Shown here piece by piece: positions 1 through 6,129 of a DNA stretch of 8,033 nucleotides (position 1 is its first letter; each line of letters begins with the position of its first letter). A model generated the notes under the pieces. The model saw only the letters and a program-made list of their open reading frames with translations. It did not search any database and was not told the DNA's origin. The stretch is taken from assembly GCA_024710445.1 (NCBI GenBank), contig JANJUT010000280.1:1-8033 (forward strand), in the 5' to 3' direction. The position numbers and the translations under genes were made by a program. The stretch comes from Thiobacillus sp. (GTDB taxonomy: Bacteria; Pseudomonadota; Gammaproteobacteria; Burkholderiales; Thiobacillaceae).

Positions 1-588
1 GGTTCCGATCCGCGCATTGGCTATCACTTCCTGTATGCCGGTTGCGGTTACGGCGGCTCCTGCTTCCCCAAGGACGTGCAGGCGCTGCGTCGCACCGGTC
101 AGGAAAACGGGATTACCCTGCGTGTGCTGGATGCGGTGGAAGAAGCAAACGATGCACAGAAACAGATTCTGGTGAACAAGCTGACCGCAAAGCTGGGAAC
201 AAATCTCAAGGGCAGGCGCTTTGCCATGTGGGGGCTGGCGTTCAAGCCCAACACCGATGACATGCGCGAAGCGCCCAGCCGCGCCATGCTCGAAGCCCTG
301 TGGGAAATGGGCGCGACCGTGGCAGCCTACGATCCGGCGGCAATGGAGGAAACCCACCGCGTATATGGCGATCGCGCTGACTTGACGCTGGTTGATAGTC
401 CGATGGCTGCACTGGAAGGTGCGGACGCATTGCTGATCGTCACCGAATGGAAAGTGTTCCGCAGCCCCAATTTTGACGCCATGAAGTCTTTGCTGAAGAG
501 TCCGCTGGTATTTGACGGGCGCAACCTGTATGAGCCACAGGCAATGCGCGACCTGGGATTCGAGTATTTCCCGATCGGGCGCCAGTGA
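1..588 (+). CDS. ugd: UDP-glucose 6-dehydrogenase, C-terminal part (5' truncated by window)
   Basis: This enzyme oxidises UDP-glucose to UDP-glucuronate with two NAD+, in the cytoplasm, supplying precursors for capsule, exopolysaccharide or LPS. The reading frame is open from base 1 with no start, so the N-terminal NAD-binding Rossmann domain lies outside the window; 195 residues remain. The fragment opens in the middle domain with the family signature [12 protein letters not shown], whose Cys (codon 61-63, fragment residue 21) is the catalytic thiol that forms the thioester intermediate. It continues into the UDP-binding C-terminal domain with the conserved stretch [17 protein letters not shown] and a closing DGRNLY-type motif. 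The stop TGA is at 586-588. A putative glycosyltransferase gene follows within 50 bases on the same strand, consistent with a polysaccharide operon. The family call is firm; which polymer uses the UDP-glucuronate cannot be seen. Confidence 0.96.
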   Translation, partial: GSDPRIGYHFLYAGCGYGGSCFPKDVQALRRTGQENGITLRVLDAVEEANDAQKQILVNKLTAKLGTNLKGRRFAMWGLAFKPNTDDMREAPSRAMLEALWEMGATVAAYDPAAMEETHRVYGDRADLTLVDSPMAALEGADALLIVTEWKVFRSPNFDAMKSLLKSPLVFDGRNLYEPQAMRDLGFEYFPIGRQ

Positions 589-631
589 TGTTGTTTTCTG
601 TTTGGCGGATTGACAGGGCATGGGGCACACG

Positions 632-1366
632 ATGAAGCAGGTTGTGTGCATGAAATGGGGGCCGCTGTATCCGGCAGACTATGTCAACAAACTCTATGGC
701 ATGGTGCGTCGCAATACTCAGGGACCATTGCGCTTTGTCTGCATGACCGATGATGCGCATGGGGTGCGCGATGAAGTGGAATGCATCCCGTGTCCAGAGG
801 TCGACGTGCCGCCGCCTCGTAACCGTACCGGATGGCGAAAAATTGCGGTGTGGGCGAAAGAATTGCCTGGCATGCAAGGTGACTGGTTGTTTCTTGACCT
901 GGATGTGATCGTGACCGGTTCTCTCGACGTGTTCTTCGATTACGAGCCGCAGGTCTCATTCATCGTGATGCAGAACTGGACCCAGCCCGGGAGAGGTATC
1001 GGCAATACGTCCGTGTTCCGGTTCCGGGTCGGGGCACACCCTTACATATACGACAGGCTTGCTCCCGAATTTGACGAAATCTATCGGCAATTCCGCATCG
1101 AGCAAACCTACATTTCGCGCACTGTCAGCGAAATGAAATTCTGGCCGGACGAATGGTGCGTGCTTTTCAAGACGCATTGCGTGCCGCCCATGCCGCAACG
1201 ATGGTGGAAGACACCGGTTCTCCCTGAAGGAACACGCGTCGTGGCTTTTCCGGGCGTGCCCAATCCGCATGAGGCAGTGCAGGGGCGATGGCCTGCCAAG
1301 TGGTACAAGAAATTCTACAAACATATTCTGCCAACGCTGTGGATTACGGATTACTGGCGGGAGTAG
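632..1366 (+). CDS. Putative GT-A-type glycosyltransferase, small, unassigned family
   Basis: The product is a 244-residue soluble protein with no signal peptide or membrane segment. It begins with a CMKWG beta-strand motif near residues 6-10 and has TDD near 39-41. A hydrophobic strand ending in DLDVIV follows (Asp89 and Asp91), which looks like the DxD metal/nucleotide-sugar motif of GT-A glycosyltransferases. The C-terminal third is rich in Trp and aromatic residues and contains a HEAVQG segment, which may line the acceptor or metal site. I recognise the general type but cannot name a CAZy family or sugar. An ATG at 620 would add four residues; I prefer the ATG at 632 because GGGG lies about 6 bases upstream and the MKQVVCMKW start fits the first beta strand. 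It sits between ugd and an fkbM-type methyltransferase, which supports a role in surface-polysaccharide assembly. The specific transferase activity is inference. Confidence 0.8.
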   Translation: MKQVVCMKWGPLYPADYVNKLYGMVRRNTQGPLRFVCMTDDAHGVRDEVECIPCPEVDVPPPRNRTGWRKIAVWAKELPGMQGDWLFLDLDVIVTGSLDVFFDYEPQVSFIVMQNWTQPGRGIGNTSVFRFRVGAHPYIYDRLAPEFDEIYRQFRIEQTYISRTVSEMKFWPDEWCVLFKTHCVPPMPQRWWKTPVLPEGTRVVAFPGVPNPHEAVQGRWPAKWYKKFYKHILPTLWITDYWRE

Positions 1367-1412
1367 CCCGAAGCCAAGTCCTGGAGGGGCTGCGTTGATC
1401 AGCGTGAGCCTC

Positions 1413-1417
1413 AGGAG
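1413..1417 (+). promoter_or_regulatory. Ribosome binding site of the FkbM methyltransferase gene
   Basis: AGGAG stands 6 bases before the ATG at 1424. It fixes that ATG over the other possible frames and indicates efficient, independent initiation after the 57-base gap from the preceding gene. Confidence 0.75.
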
Positions 1418-1423
1418 TGAACA

Positions 1424-2275
1424 ATGAATCAAGCGAACAGCCTGGGGCCATGGGGCGCACTTGCACCTCGCGGTGTGGGAAATCTTTTGTGGCGGGCGAG
1501 AAAGCTGGGCCTTGCCCACGGGCCGGTCAAGAAAATAATCGCCCGACTGTGGTCGGGATTGGGTTTGCCTACTCCGGTCGATATCGTTTACGCCGGCCTG
1601 AAATTCAGGGTTCATCCCTGGGACAACGTGGTCGAGAGCAAGATGTTGTTCGGTTCCAAGTTGCGGGATGAGACGGAGATCCGGCAGCTTGGAAAATTTG
1701 CCGGTAACAGCGGCATCTTTCTCGATATTGGGGCCAACATGGGCTACTACGCGTTGATGGCCGCACACCAGGGCGCGGGAAAAATCGTGGCGTTCGAGCC
1801 GAATCCGGCGATGTATAGTCGTCTGCAATTCAATATTGAAGCCAATGGCCTGGAAAACCGGATAACAGCATTGCCCATCGCATTGGGTGACCAAACGGCC
1901 ATGACGACCATGATTGTTTCGGATCGCGATATGGGTGGCAGCCATATTGGAGCGCATGGCGAGGGTTCAGGCACACCCATCGAGGTTCAGATGAAACCCC
2001 TTGCCGATGTGCTGGCAAAGGAAGGGATTACCCATGTTGATGCGATGAAAATCGATGTCGAGGGTATGGAAGATGCGGTGTTGTTTCCCTTCTTCGAAAA
2101 AAGCCCGCGCACATTGTGGCCCAGGCTTGTGATCATCGAACACACCAGCGAGAAACAATGGACACGCGATATCCTGGCCTGGATGCTGGAATCTGGATAC
2201 CGGGAGATCGAACGCAACCGTTCGAATGCGATGTTGAGTCTGAATGAGAGCGCTGATCCGCAACAGGGTAGATAG
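1424..2275 (+). CDS. FkbM family SAM-dependent methyltransferase
   Basis: This 283-residue protein belongs to the FkbM family of O-methyltransferases, which transfer a methyl group from S-adenosylmethionine, often to sugar hydroxyls of polysaccharides, glycolipids or natural products. The Rossmann-fold core is clear: motif I FLDIGANMG (residues 99-107) binds SAM; AFEPNP follows with acidic Glu125, which would contact the ribose; and IDVEGME (209-215) is the characteristic FkbM motif. About 95 residues precede motif I, including a basic amphipathic stretch near residues 20-45 that could aid membrane association; no signal peptide is evident. The ATG is set by a good ribosome site. Position after ugd and a putative glycosyltransferase suggests it modifies a sugar of the same polymer, but the substrate cannot be read from the sequence. 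The gene ends with TAG at 2273-2275 and seems to be the last one of the polysaccharide cluster. Confidence 0.92.
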   Translation: MNQANSLGPWGALAPRGVGNLLWRARKLGLAHGPVKKIIARLWSGLGLPTPVDIVYAGLKFRVHPWDNVVESKMLFGSKLRDETEIRQLGKFAGNSGIFLDIGANMGYYALMAAHQGAGKIVAFEPNPAMYSRLQFNIEANGLENRITALPIALGDQTAMTTMIVSDRDMGGSHIGAHGEGSGTPIEVQMKPLADVLAKEGITHVDAMKIDVEGMEDAVLFPFFEKSPRTLWPRLVIIEHTSEKQWTRDILAWMLESGYREIERNRSNAMLSLNESADPQQGR

Positions 2276-2295
2276 GCGCTGATATTCCCGCTCTG

Positions 2296-2319
2296 TGCCG
2301 CAAGCGGTATCATGCGGCA
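2296..2319 (+). repeat. Short inverted repeat between the FkbM gene and cysM
   Basis: TGCCGCA (2296-2302) and TGCGGCA (2313-2319) form a perfect 7-bp stem with a 10-base loop, starting 20 bases after the methyltransferase stop. It could be a weak terminator or an operator for cysM. There is only TTT after the stem rather than a proper T-tract, so the function is uncertain. Confidence 0.4.
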
Positions 2320-2370
2320 TTTCATGGGGGCGAAGAATAATTGCCCGCCACATCAACATTTGCTGAAATC

Positions 2371-3264
2371 ATGAGCACCTACAAAACCATCGAAGACACG
2401 GTTGGCAACACCCCGCTGGTGCGCCTCAAGCGCATGCCCGGCGTGACGTCGAACACGATCCTGGTCAAGCTCGAAGGCAACAACCCGGCAGGTTCGGTGA
2501 AGGATCGTCCGGCACTGTCGATGATCGATGCCGCCCAGGCGCGCGGCGATATCAAGCCGGGTGATACCCTGATCGAAGCCACCAGCGGCAACACCGGGAT
2601 TGCATTGGCGATGGCGGCTGCGATGCGTGGCTACAAGATGATCCTGATCATGCCTGAGCATCTGTCGATTGAGCGGCGCCAGACCATGCGCGCCTTTGGT
2701 GCCGAGTTGCAGCTGGTGAGTAGGGAAGCGGGCATGGAAGGCGCACGTGATCTGGCCGTGGCAATGGAGAACCAGGGTATCGGCAAGATCCTCGACCAGT
2801 TCTCCAACCCGGATAACCCGGAAGCGCACTACCGCACTACCGGCCCTGAAATCTGGCGCGACACGCAGGGCAAAATTACCCATTTCGTGTCCAGCATGGG
2901 CACCACCGGCACCATCATGGGCTGCTCGCGATATTTAAAGGAACAGAACCCGGAGATCCGGATTGTGGGCGTGCAGCCGACTGAAGGATCGCAAATACCC
3001 GGTATCCGGAAATGGCCGGATGAGTATGTGCCGAAGATATGTGAATATGAACGGGTCGATCACATGATCTATGTCAGCCAGCTGCAGGCCGAGGAAACCA
3101 CCCGCCAGCTGGCGCGCGAGGAAGGTATTTTTGCGGGCATTTCGTCTGGTGGTGCGCTCTGGGCAGCACTGCAGTTGTCGAAAGAAGTCGAGAATGCAGT
3201 GATTGTTTCCATCGTCTGCGACCGCGGTGACCGCTACTTGTCCACAGGCGTATTCCCCGCCTGA
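2371..3264 (+). CDS. cysM: Cysteine synthase B (O-acetylserine sulfhydrylase B)
   Basis: This cytoplasmic PLP enzyme condenses O-acetylserine with sulfide or thiosulfate to give cysteine or S-sulfocysteine. The 297-residue product matches the CysM branch along its length: GNTPLVRL near residue 12, the PLP-lysine motif NNPAGSVKDR (Lys44), TSGNTG (71-76) that holds the substrate carboxylate, an SSMGTTGT phosphate-binding loop near residue 172, SIPGIR-like QIPGIRKWP, and the C-terminal SSGGA and CDRGDRYLSTGVF. The NNPAGSVKDR form and the GDRYLSTGVF ending are typical of CysM rather than CysK. I chose the ATG at 2371 because family members begin only a few residues before GNTP. An in-frame TTG at 2341, preceded by a purine-rich GGGGGCGAAG, would add ten atypical residues; the ATG itself has no clear Shine-Dalgarno site. 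It is separated from the polysaccharide genes by about 95 bases and probably has its own transcription signal, though none was convincing. Confidence 0.96.
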   Translation: MSTYKTIEDTVGNTPLVRLKRMPGVTSNTILVKLEGNNPAGSVKDRPALSMIDAAQARGDIKPGDTLIEATSGNTGIALAMAAAMRGYKMILIMPEHLSIERRQTMRAFGAELQLVSREAGMEGARDLAVAMENQGIGKILDQFSNPDNPEAHYRTTGPEIWRDTQGKITHFVSSMGTTGTIMGCSRYLKEQNPEIRIVGVQPTEGSQIPGIRKWPDEYVPKICEYERVDHMIYVSQLQAEETTRQLAREEGIFAGISSGGALWAALQLSKEVENAVIVSIVCDRGDRYLSTGVFPA

Positions 3265-3299
3265 TGTGTGACCTCAATAATCTACTGCGCGTGCGTGAT

Positions 3300-3374
3300 C
3301 CGGGTGCGTCCGGTGCTCGGAATCCTCATGTACTTCCATGTACATTCCGGTTCATGTGCTCCGGGCGCACCCGG
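3300..3374. repeat. Long imperfect palindrome (REP-like element or bidirectional terminator)
   Basis: The outer arms 3300-3316 and 3358-3374 pair over 17 positions with 15 Watson-Crick pairs, one G-U and one mismatch. Inside, GGAAT (3319-3323) can pair with ATTCC (3344-3348), and the centre has two direct copies of CATGTAC (3327-3333 and 3337-3343) around TTC, each containing the self-complementary GTAC. The whole element therefore folds into one long hairpin with an alternative inner register. It begins 36 bases after the cysM stop. From memory, palindromes with a CCTCATGTAC...GTAC...TCCGGTTC core recur between genes in betaproteobacteria; I cannot check that here. The lack of a T-tract argues against a textbook intrinsic terminator, but strong symmetric hairpins can still stop or protect transcripts from both sides. 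Confidence 0.75.
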
Positions 3375-3381
3375 CTGAGCG

Positions 3382-3413
3382 TGGTTGTTGCCGCTTCAGC
3401 GGCTCTACAACCA
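3382..3413. repeat. Second strong hairpin upstream of radA
   Basis: TGGTTGT (3382-3388) pairs with ACAACCA (3407-3413). Inside it GCCGC (3390-3394) pairs with GCGGC (3399-3403) around a TTCA tetraloop. This gives 12 base pairs interrupted by a small 1x3 internal loop. It lies 7 bases after the larger palindrome and 59 bases before the radA start, in the space between cysM and radA where no gene is supported. It may be a 5' leader structure of radA or part of one composite intergenic element with the palindrome. No T-tract follows. The rest of the 208-base gap (3414-3472) is GC-rich and shows no convincing promoter to me. Confidence 0.6.
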
Positions 3414-3472
3414 TGGCCTGCCCCTTGCGGGCGGACACCCGCTCGCGACGATTCTTGAGGCCACACGAGCCG

Positions 3473-4828
3473 ATGGCCAAAACCAAAACGATTTACACCT
3501 GCACCGAGTGCGGCGGGAGCTTGCCCAAGTGGCAAGGCCAGTGCCCGCATTGCAATGCCTGGAATACCCTGGTCGAAACCATTGCCGAGTCGGCCAAGCC
3601 GCGTTATCAGGCGCTGGCAGCCAGCAGCGCGGTGCAGTTCCTGCACGATGTCGAGGCCTCGGAGGAAAGCCGTATCGCCACCGACATTGGTGAACTCGAC
3701 CGCGTGCTGGGTGGCGGGCTGGTCGCGGGCGGTGTGGTGCTGATCGGGGGCGATCCCGGTATCGGCAAGTCGACCCTGTTGTTGCAGGCGCTGGCCGGGC
3801 TTTCGGAAAACCGTAAAACACTTTACGTCAGCGGTGAAGAATCCGCGCGCCAGGTGGCTTTGCGCGCGCGGCGGCTGACGCTGCCCGAAACCAATTTGCC
3901 GGTACTGCCGGAAATTCGGCTGGAGGCGATTCTGGCACAGTTGGCCGATCTCAAGCCCGAGGTGGCGGTGATCGATTCGATCCAGACCGTGTATTCCGAA
4001 GCGCTGACCTCCGCCCCCGGCTCCGTGGCGCAGGTGCGCGAATGTGCCGCGCAGCTGACACGCCATGCCAAGCAGACCGGCACCGCCATTATTCTGGTTG
4101 GCCATGTCACCAAGGAAGGCGCCATTGCCGGCCCTCGCGTGCTTGAGCACATCGTCGATACCGTGCTGTATTTCGAAGGGGATACCGGATCAAGTTTTCG
4201 TCTGGTGCGTGCCTTCAAGAACCGCTTTGGTGCAGTCAACGAAATCGGCGTGTTTGCAATGACCGAGAAGGGGCTCAAGGGCGTATCCAATCCTTCGGCA
4301 ATTTTTCTTTCTCGTCACAGTGAGCCGGTGCCGGGTTCCTGCGTGCTGGTGACCCAGGAAGGTACGCGTCCGCTGCTGGTGGAAATTCAGGCATTGGTTG
4401 ATTCCAGCCACGCACCAAGCCCGCGTCGTTTGTCTGTCGGTCTGGAGCAGAATCGTCTCGCCATGCTGCTGGCCGTGTTGCATCGCCACGCCGGGATCGC
4501 CTGCTTCGATCAGGATGTGTTCGTCAACGCGGTGGGCGGCGTCAAGATCACCGAACCCGCGGCTGATCTGGCGGTGCTGGCAGCGATCGTGTCATCGTTG
4601 CGCAGCCAACCGTTACCCGACAAGCTGGTGATGTTTGGCGAAGTGGGACTGGCCGGTGAAATCCGCCCGGTGCAACGTGGTCAGGAGCGTCTGAAAGAAG
4701 CGGCCAAGCTCGGCTTTACCCAGGCCATCGTGCCGGCTGCCAACCAGCCCAAACAAAAAATCGCCGGGATGCAAATCCATGCGGTGCAGCGACTGGATGA
4801 AGCCATCGGCTTGTTCAGGGAAGCCTGA
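3473..4828 (+). CDS. radA: DNA repair/recombination ATPase RadA (Sms)
   Basis: RadA is a RecA-like ring ATPase that drives branch migration of recombination intermediates with RecA and contributes to repair. The 451-residue product has the full architecture. It starts with a C4 zinc finger (Cys10, Cys13, Cys24, Cys27, CTECGG...CPHC). The RecA-type ATPase core has Walker A GDPGIGKST (93-101) and Walker B AVIDSIQT (165-172), followed by the RadA-specific KNRFG motif (249-253). A Lon-protease-like C-terminal domain runs from about residue 280 and forms the scaffold rather than a working protease. Length matches the roughly 450-460 residues usual in proteobacteria. The ATG at 3473 was chosen because MAKTKTIYTCTECGG is the family start; the frame is open upstream to an ATG at 3338, but that extension would run across both hairpins. 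Only a weak GAGG lies upstream. It converges with the minus-strand stressosome operon, with 37 bases between stop codons. Confidence 0.97.
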   Translation: MAKTKTIYTCTECGGSLPKWQGQCPHCNAWNTLVETIAESAKPRYQALAASSAVQFLHDVEASEESRIATDIGELDRVLGGGLVAGGVVLIGGDPGIGKSTLLLQALAGLSENRKTLYVSGEESARQVALRARRLTLPETNLPVLPEIRLEAILAQLADLKPEVAVIDSIQTVYSEALTSAPGSVAQVRECAAQLTRHAKQTGTAIILVGHVTKEGAIAGPRVLEHIVDTVLYFEGDTGSSFRLVRAFKNRFGAVNEIGVFAMTEKGLKGVSNPSAIFLSRHSEPVPGSCVLVTQEGTRPLLVEIQALVDSSHAPSPRRLSVGLEQNRLAMLLAVLHRHAGIACFDQDVFVNAVGGVKITEPAADLAVLAAIVSSLRSQPLPDKLVMFGEVGLAGEIRPVQRGQERLKEAAKLGFTQAIVPAANQPKQKIAGMQIHAVQRLDEAIGLFREA

Positions 4829-4865
4829 GCACCTGCCAGCCCGGCATGGAGGCGGGAAGCCACAA

Positions 4866-5219
4866 TCAGGGCAGATTGCGCGCGCGATTCACATCCAGCG
4901 CACAAGCAAAGGGCGGGTTGTCCTCCATCGTCAGGGCAAGCGCGTAGGCTGTAGCCGGCCGAATATTCACCAGCACCATATCGATTCCCGAGATGCGGCA
5001 TATGGAGGCGAGGTTCGTCAGCCAGGCGTAATAGAGGGTGTCGATGACTGGCACGTTTTTCAGATCGTAAAGCAGGCGCCGCGCGCGCATTTGCTGTAGC
5101 GTTCCTGCCAGGGGAACGAGATAGGCATCCGGCTCCCCGGGATCCAGCCCGTCGGTCGGCTCCAGCAGAATAATGCCGTCTCCGATTGGCGTCAGATGCA
5201 TGCCCTGAAGCATGGTCAT
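4866..5219 (-). CDS. rsbS: RsbS-like single STAS-domain protein (stressosome scaffold)
   Basis: This 117-residue protein is a stand-alone STAS domain of the RsbS type, close in length to the roughly 120 residues of Bacillus RsbS. RsbS co-assembles with RsbR into the stressosome core and holds the switch kinase RsbT until phosphorylated. The core runs from GDGIILLEP near residue 13, through RLLYDLKNVPVIDT, to the strand MVLVNIRPATAYAL. The residue matching the Bacillus phospho-site Ser59 (in the IDS motif) is Thr61 in VIDT, so phosphorylation would be on Thr. I chose the ATG at 5219 because GGAG stands 9 bases upstream and it starts just before the first STAS strand. A TTG at 5267 would add 16 residues and overlap the rsbR-like gene by 26 bases. 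It follows that gene by 22 bases as the last gene of the operon. Identity beyond the STAS fold rests on size, motif and neighbours. Confidence 0.82.
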   Translation of the reverse strand: MTMLQGMHLTPIGDGIILLEPTDGLDPGEPDAYLVPLAGTLQQMRARRLLYDLKNVPVIDTLYYAWLTNLASICRISGIDMVLVNIRPATAYALALTMEDNPPFACALDVNRARNLP

Positions 5220-5228
5220 GAGTGAGTG

Positions 5229-5232
5229 CTCC
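5229..5232 (-). promoter_or_regulatory. Ribosome binding site of the RsbS-like gene
   Basis: On the minus strand GGAG (plus-strand CTCC) lies 9 bases before the ATG at 5219, in the 22-base gap after the rsbR-like stop codon. It decides the start in favour of 5219 over the upstream TTG at 5267. Confidence 0.55.
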
Positions 5233-5241
5233 AGATGGCGG

Positions 5242-6129
5242 TTAGTGATGCTGCACGTCTGCGGCAAGGACCGTGATACTCAGCAGGGCAAAGGCCTCTT
5301 TGAGTCCTTCCGACAGGGTTGCACGGGTCGACACCATTGACAGGTCGATGTTCAGGCTGGTGATTGCGCGCGCAATTTCGGGACGGATGCCTGTCAGGAT
5401 GGCCTTGGCACCCATCAGGCCGACTGCGCGGATCATCTGGATCAGATGGTGCGAGACTTGAGAATCGATCGCCTGCACGCCCGTAACGTCGATCACCACG
5501 ACCTTGGCACGGTCCTTCTCGATCCGTGCAAGCATGTTTTCCATCACGGACATGGTGCGTGAGGAATCGAGCGTGCCAATGATGGGCAGGGTCAGCACAC
5601 CATCCCATATCTCGGTGATCGGGGTCGAGGTGTGCTTGAGTTCCTCCTGCTGAGCCTGGATGGTGCGTTCCTTCTCGGCAAGATAGACATGGAAAACATC
5701 GAGAATGATGTCGTTGAACACCGAGGCGAGCAGCAGCAGGATTTCGCGTGTCTGCTGGAAATCGAGTGTGCTGTCGGTCTCAAGATTGTTGAGAAAGACA
5801 TCCTGCATGAAATGGATGAAGCGCACGAACTCTTCCAGGTTGCCGCCGCGGATCTGGATCTGCTGCGAGAAATTGCTGAAGAACTGGCGCAGCGCCTTGT
5901 GCTCGCTGCTGCGTCGATCGACCTTTTCGCCCGCCTGTAACAACAGGACGAATAGCTCGAGGAATTCGAGACTGTAATCGTTGATCTCGTCTAAAGTGAG
6001 CAGGTTTCCCTGGCCAAAAATGCTCTGGCCACGCTTCTCGATGTCCTGCGAGATCGTGGCGACCTTGGTCATCATCTGCTCGATCAGCAACTGATTGGTG
6101 CTCTTTTTTGATTTAGCGTTTCTGACCAC
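5242..6129 (-). CDS. rsbR: RsbR-like stressosome sensor protein with C-terminal STAS domain
   Basis: RsbR paralogues are RsbT co-antagonists: the N-terminal half protrudes from the stressosome as a sensor and the C-terminal STAS half packs in the core with RsbS. This 295-residue protein has that layout. Residues 10-165 look largely helical, with a charged linker helix (about 150-166), followed by the STAS domain from STPITEIWDGVLTLPIIGTLD onward, including VIDVTG (212-217) and LTGIRPEIARAI. The sites matching Bacillus Thr171 and Thr205 are Ser189 (in LDSSR) and Ser223 (in AIDSQV); their spacing of 34 residues agrees. The ligand of the N-terminal region is unknown. Translation starts at GTG 6129, supported by AGGAG 6 bases upstream, and the gene overlaps the end of the kinase-phosphatase gene by 17 bases, suggesting translational coupling. 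The assignment to the RsbR family is firm; the signal sensed cannot be inferred. Confidence 0.9.
   Translation of the reverse strand: MVRNAKSKKSTNQLLIEQMMTKVATISQDIEKRGQSIFGQGNLLTLDEINDYSLEFLELFVLLLQAGEKVDRRSSEHKALRQFFSNFSQQIQIRGGNLEEFVRFIHFMQDVFLNNLETDSTLDFQQTREILLLLASVFNDIILDVFHVYLAEKERTIQAQQEELKHTSTPITEIWDGVLTLPIIGTLDSSRTMSVMENMLARIEKDRAKVVVIDVTGVQAIDSQVSHHLIQMIRAVGLMGAKAILTGIRPEIARAITSLNIDLSMVSTRATLSEGLKEAFALLSITVLAADVQHH

Noticed and set aside
1542..1557. Perfect 6-bp hairpin CCCGAC-TGTG-GTCGGG
   Set aside because: It lies within the methyltransferase coding region, has no T-tract, and such short stems are common by chance in GC-rich genes.
956..1957. Long open frame on the minus strand (333 codons) across the glycosyltransferase and methyltransferase genes
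   Set aside because: It is antisense to two well-supported genes and bridges the gap between them. Its product is rich in His, Arg and Pro with no recognisable motif, typical of a shadow frame in GC-rich DNA.
2341..2370. TTG start for cysM at 2341
   Set aside because: A purine-rich stretch precedes it, but CysM proteins normally begin a few residues before GNTPLV and the extra ten residues are not family-like. The option is not fully excluded.
3338..3472. N-terminal extension of radA from the ATG at 3338
   Set aside because: The extension would be encoded by the two hairpins, has no RadA homology, and the family start MAKTKTIYTC is found at 3473.
3414..3472. Possible radA promoter (TTGCGG at 3425 with GATTCT downstream)
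   Set aside because: Both boxes match poorly and the spacing is too long for a sigma-70 promoter.
3326..4150. Minus-strand open frame (274 codons) opposite radA
   Set aside because: It lies opposite the zinc finger and ATPase core of RadA and has a low-complexity Gly/Arg/Gln/His-rich product without a family signature.
4829..4865. Possible terminator between the convergent radA and rsbS-like genes
   Set aside because: Only weak pairing (CCCG with CGGG over a 9-base loop) and no T-tract are visible, so a terminator cannot be supported.
5220..5267. TTG start for the RsbS-like gene at 5267
   Set aside because: It would add 16 residues before the STAS fold and overlap the upstream gene, whereas the ATG at 5219 has a GGAG site and gives the usual RsbS length.
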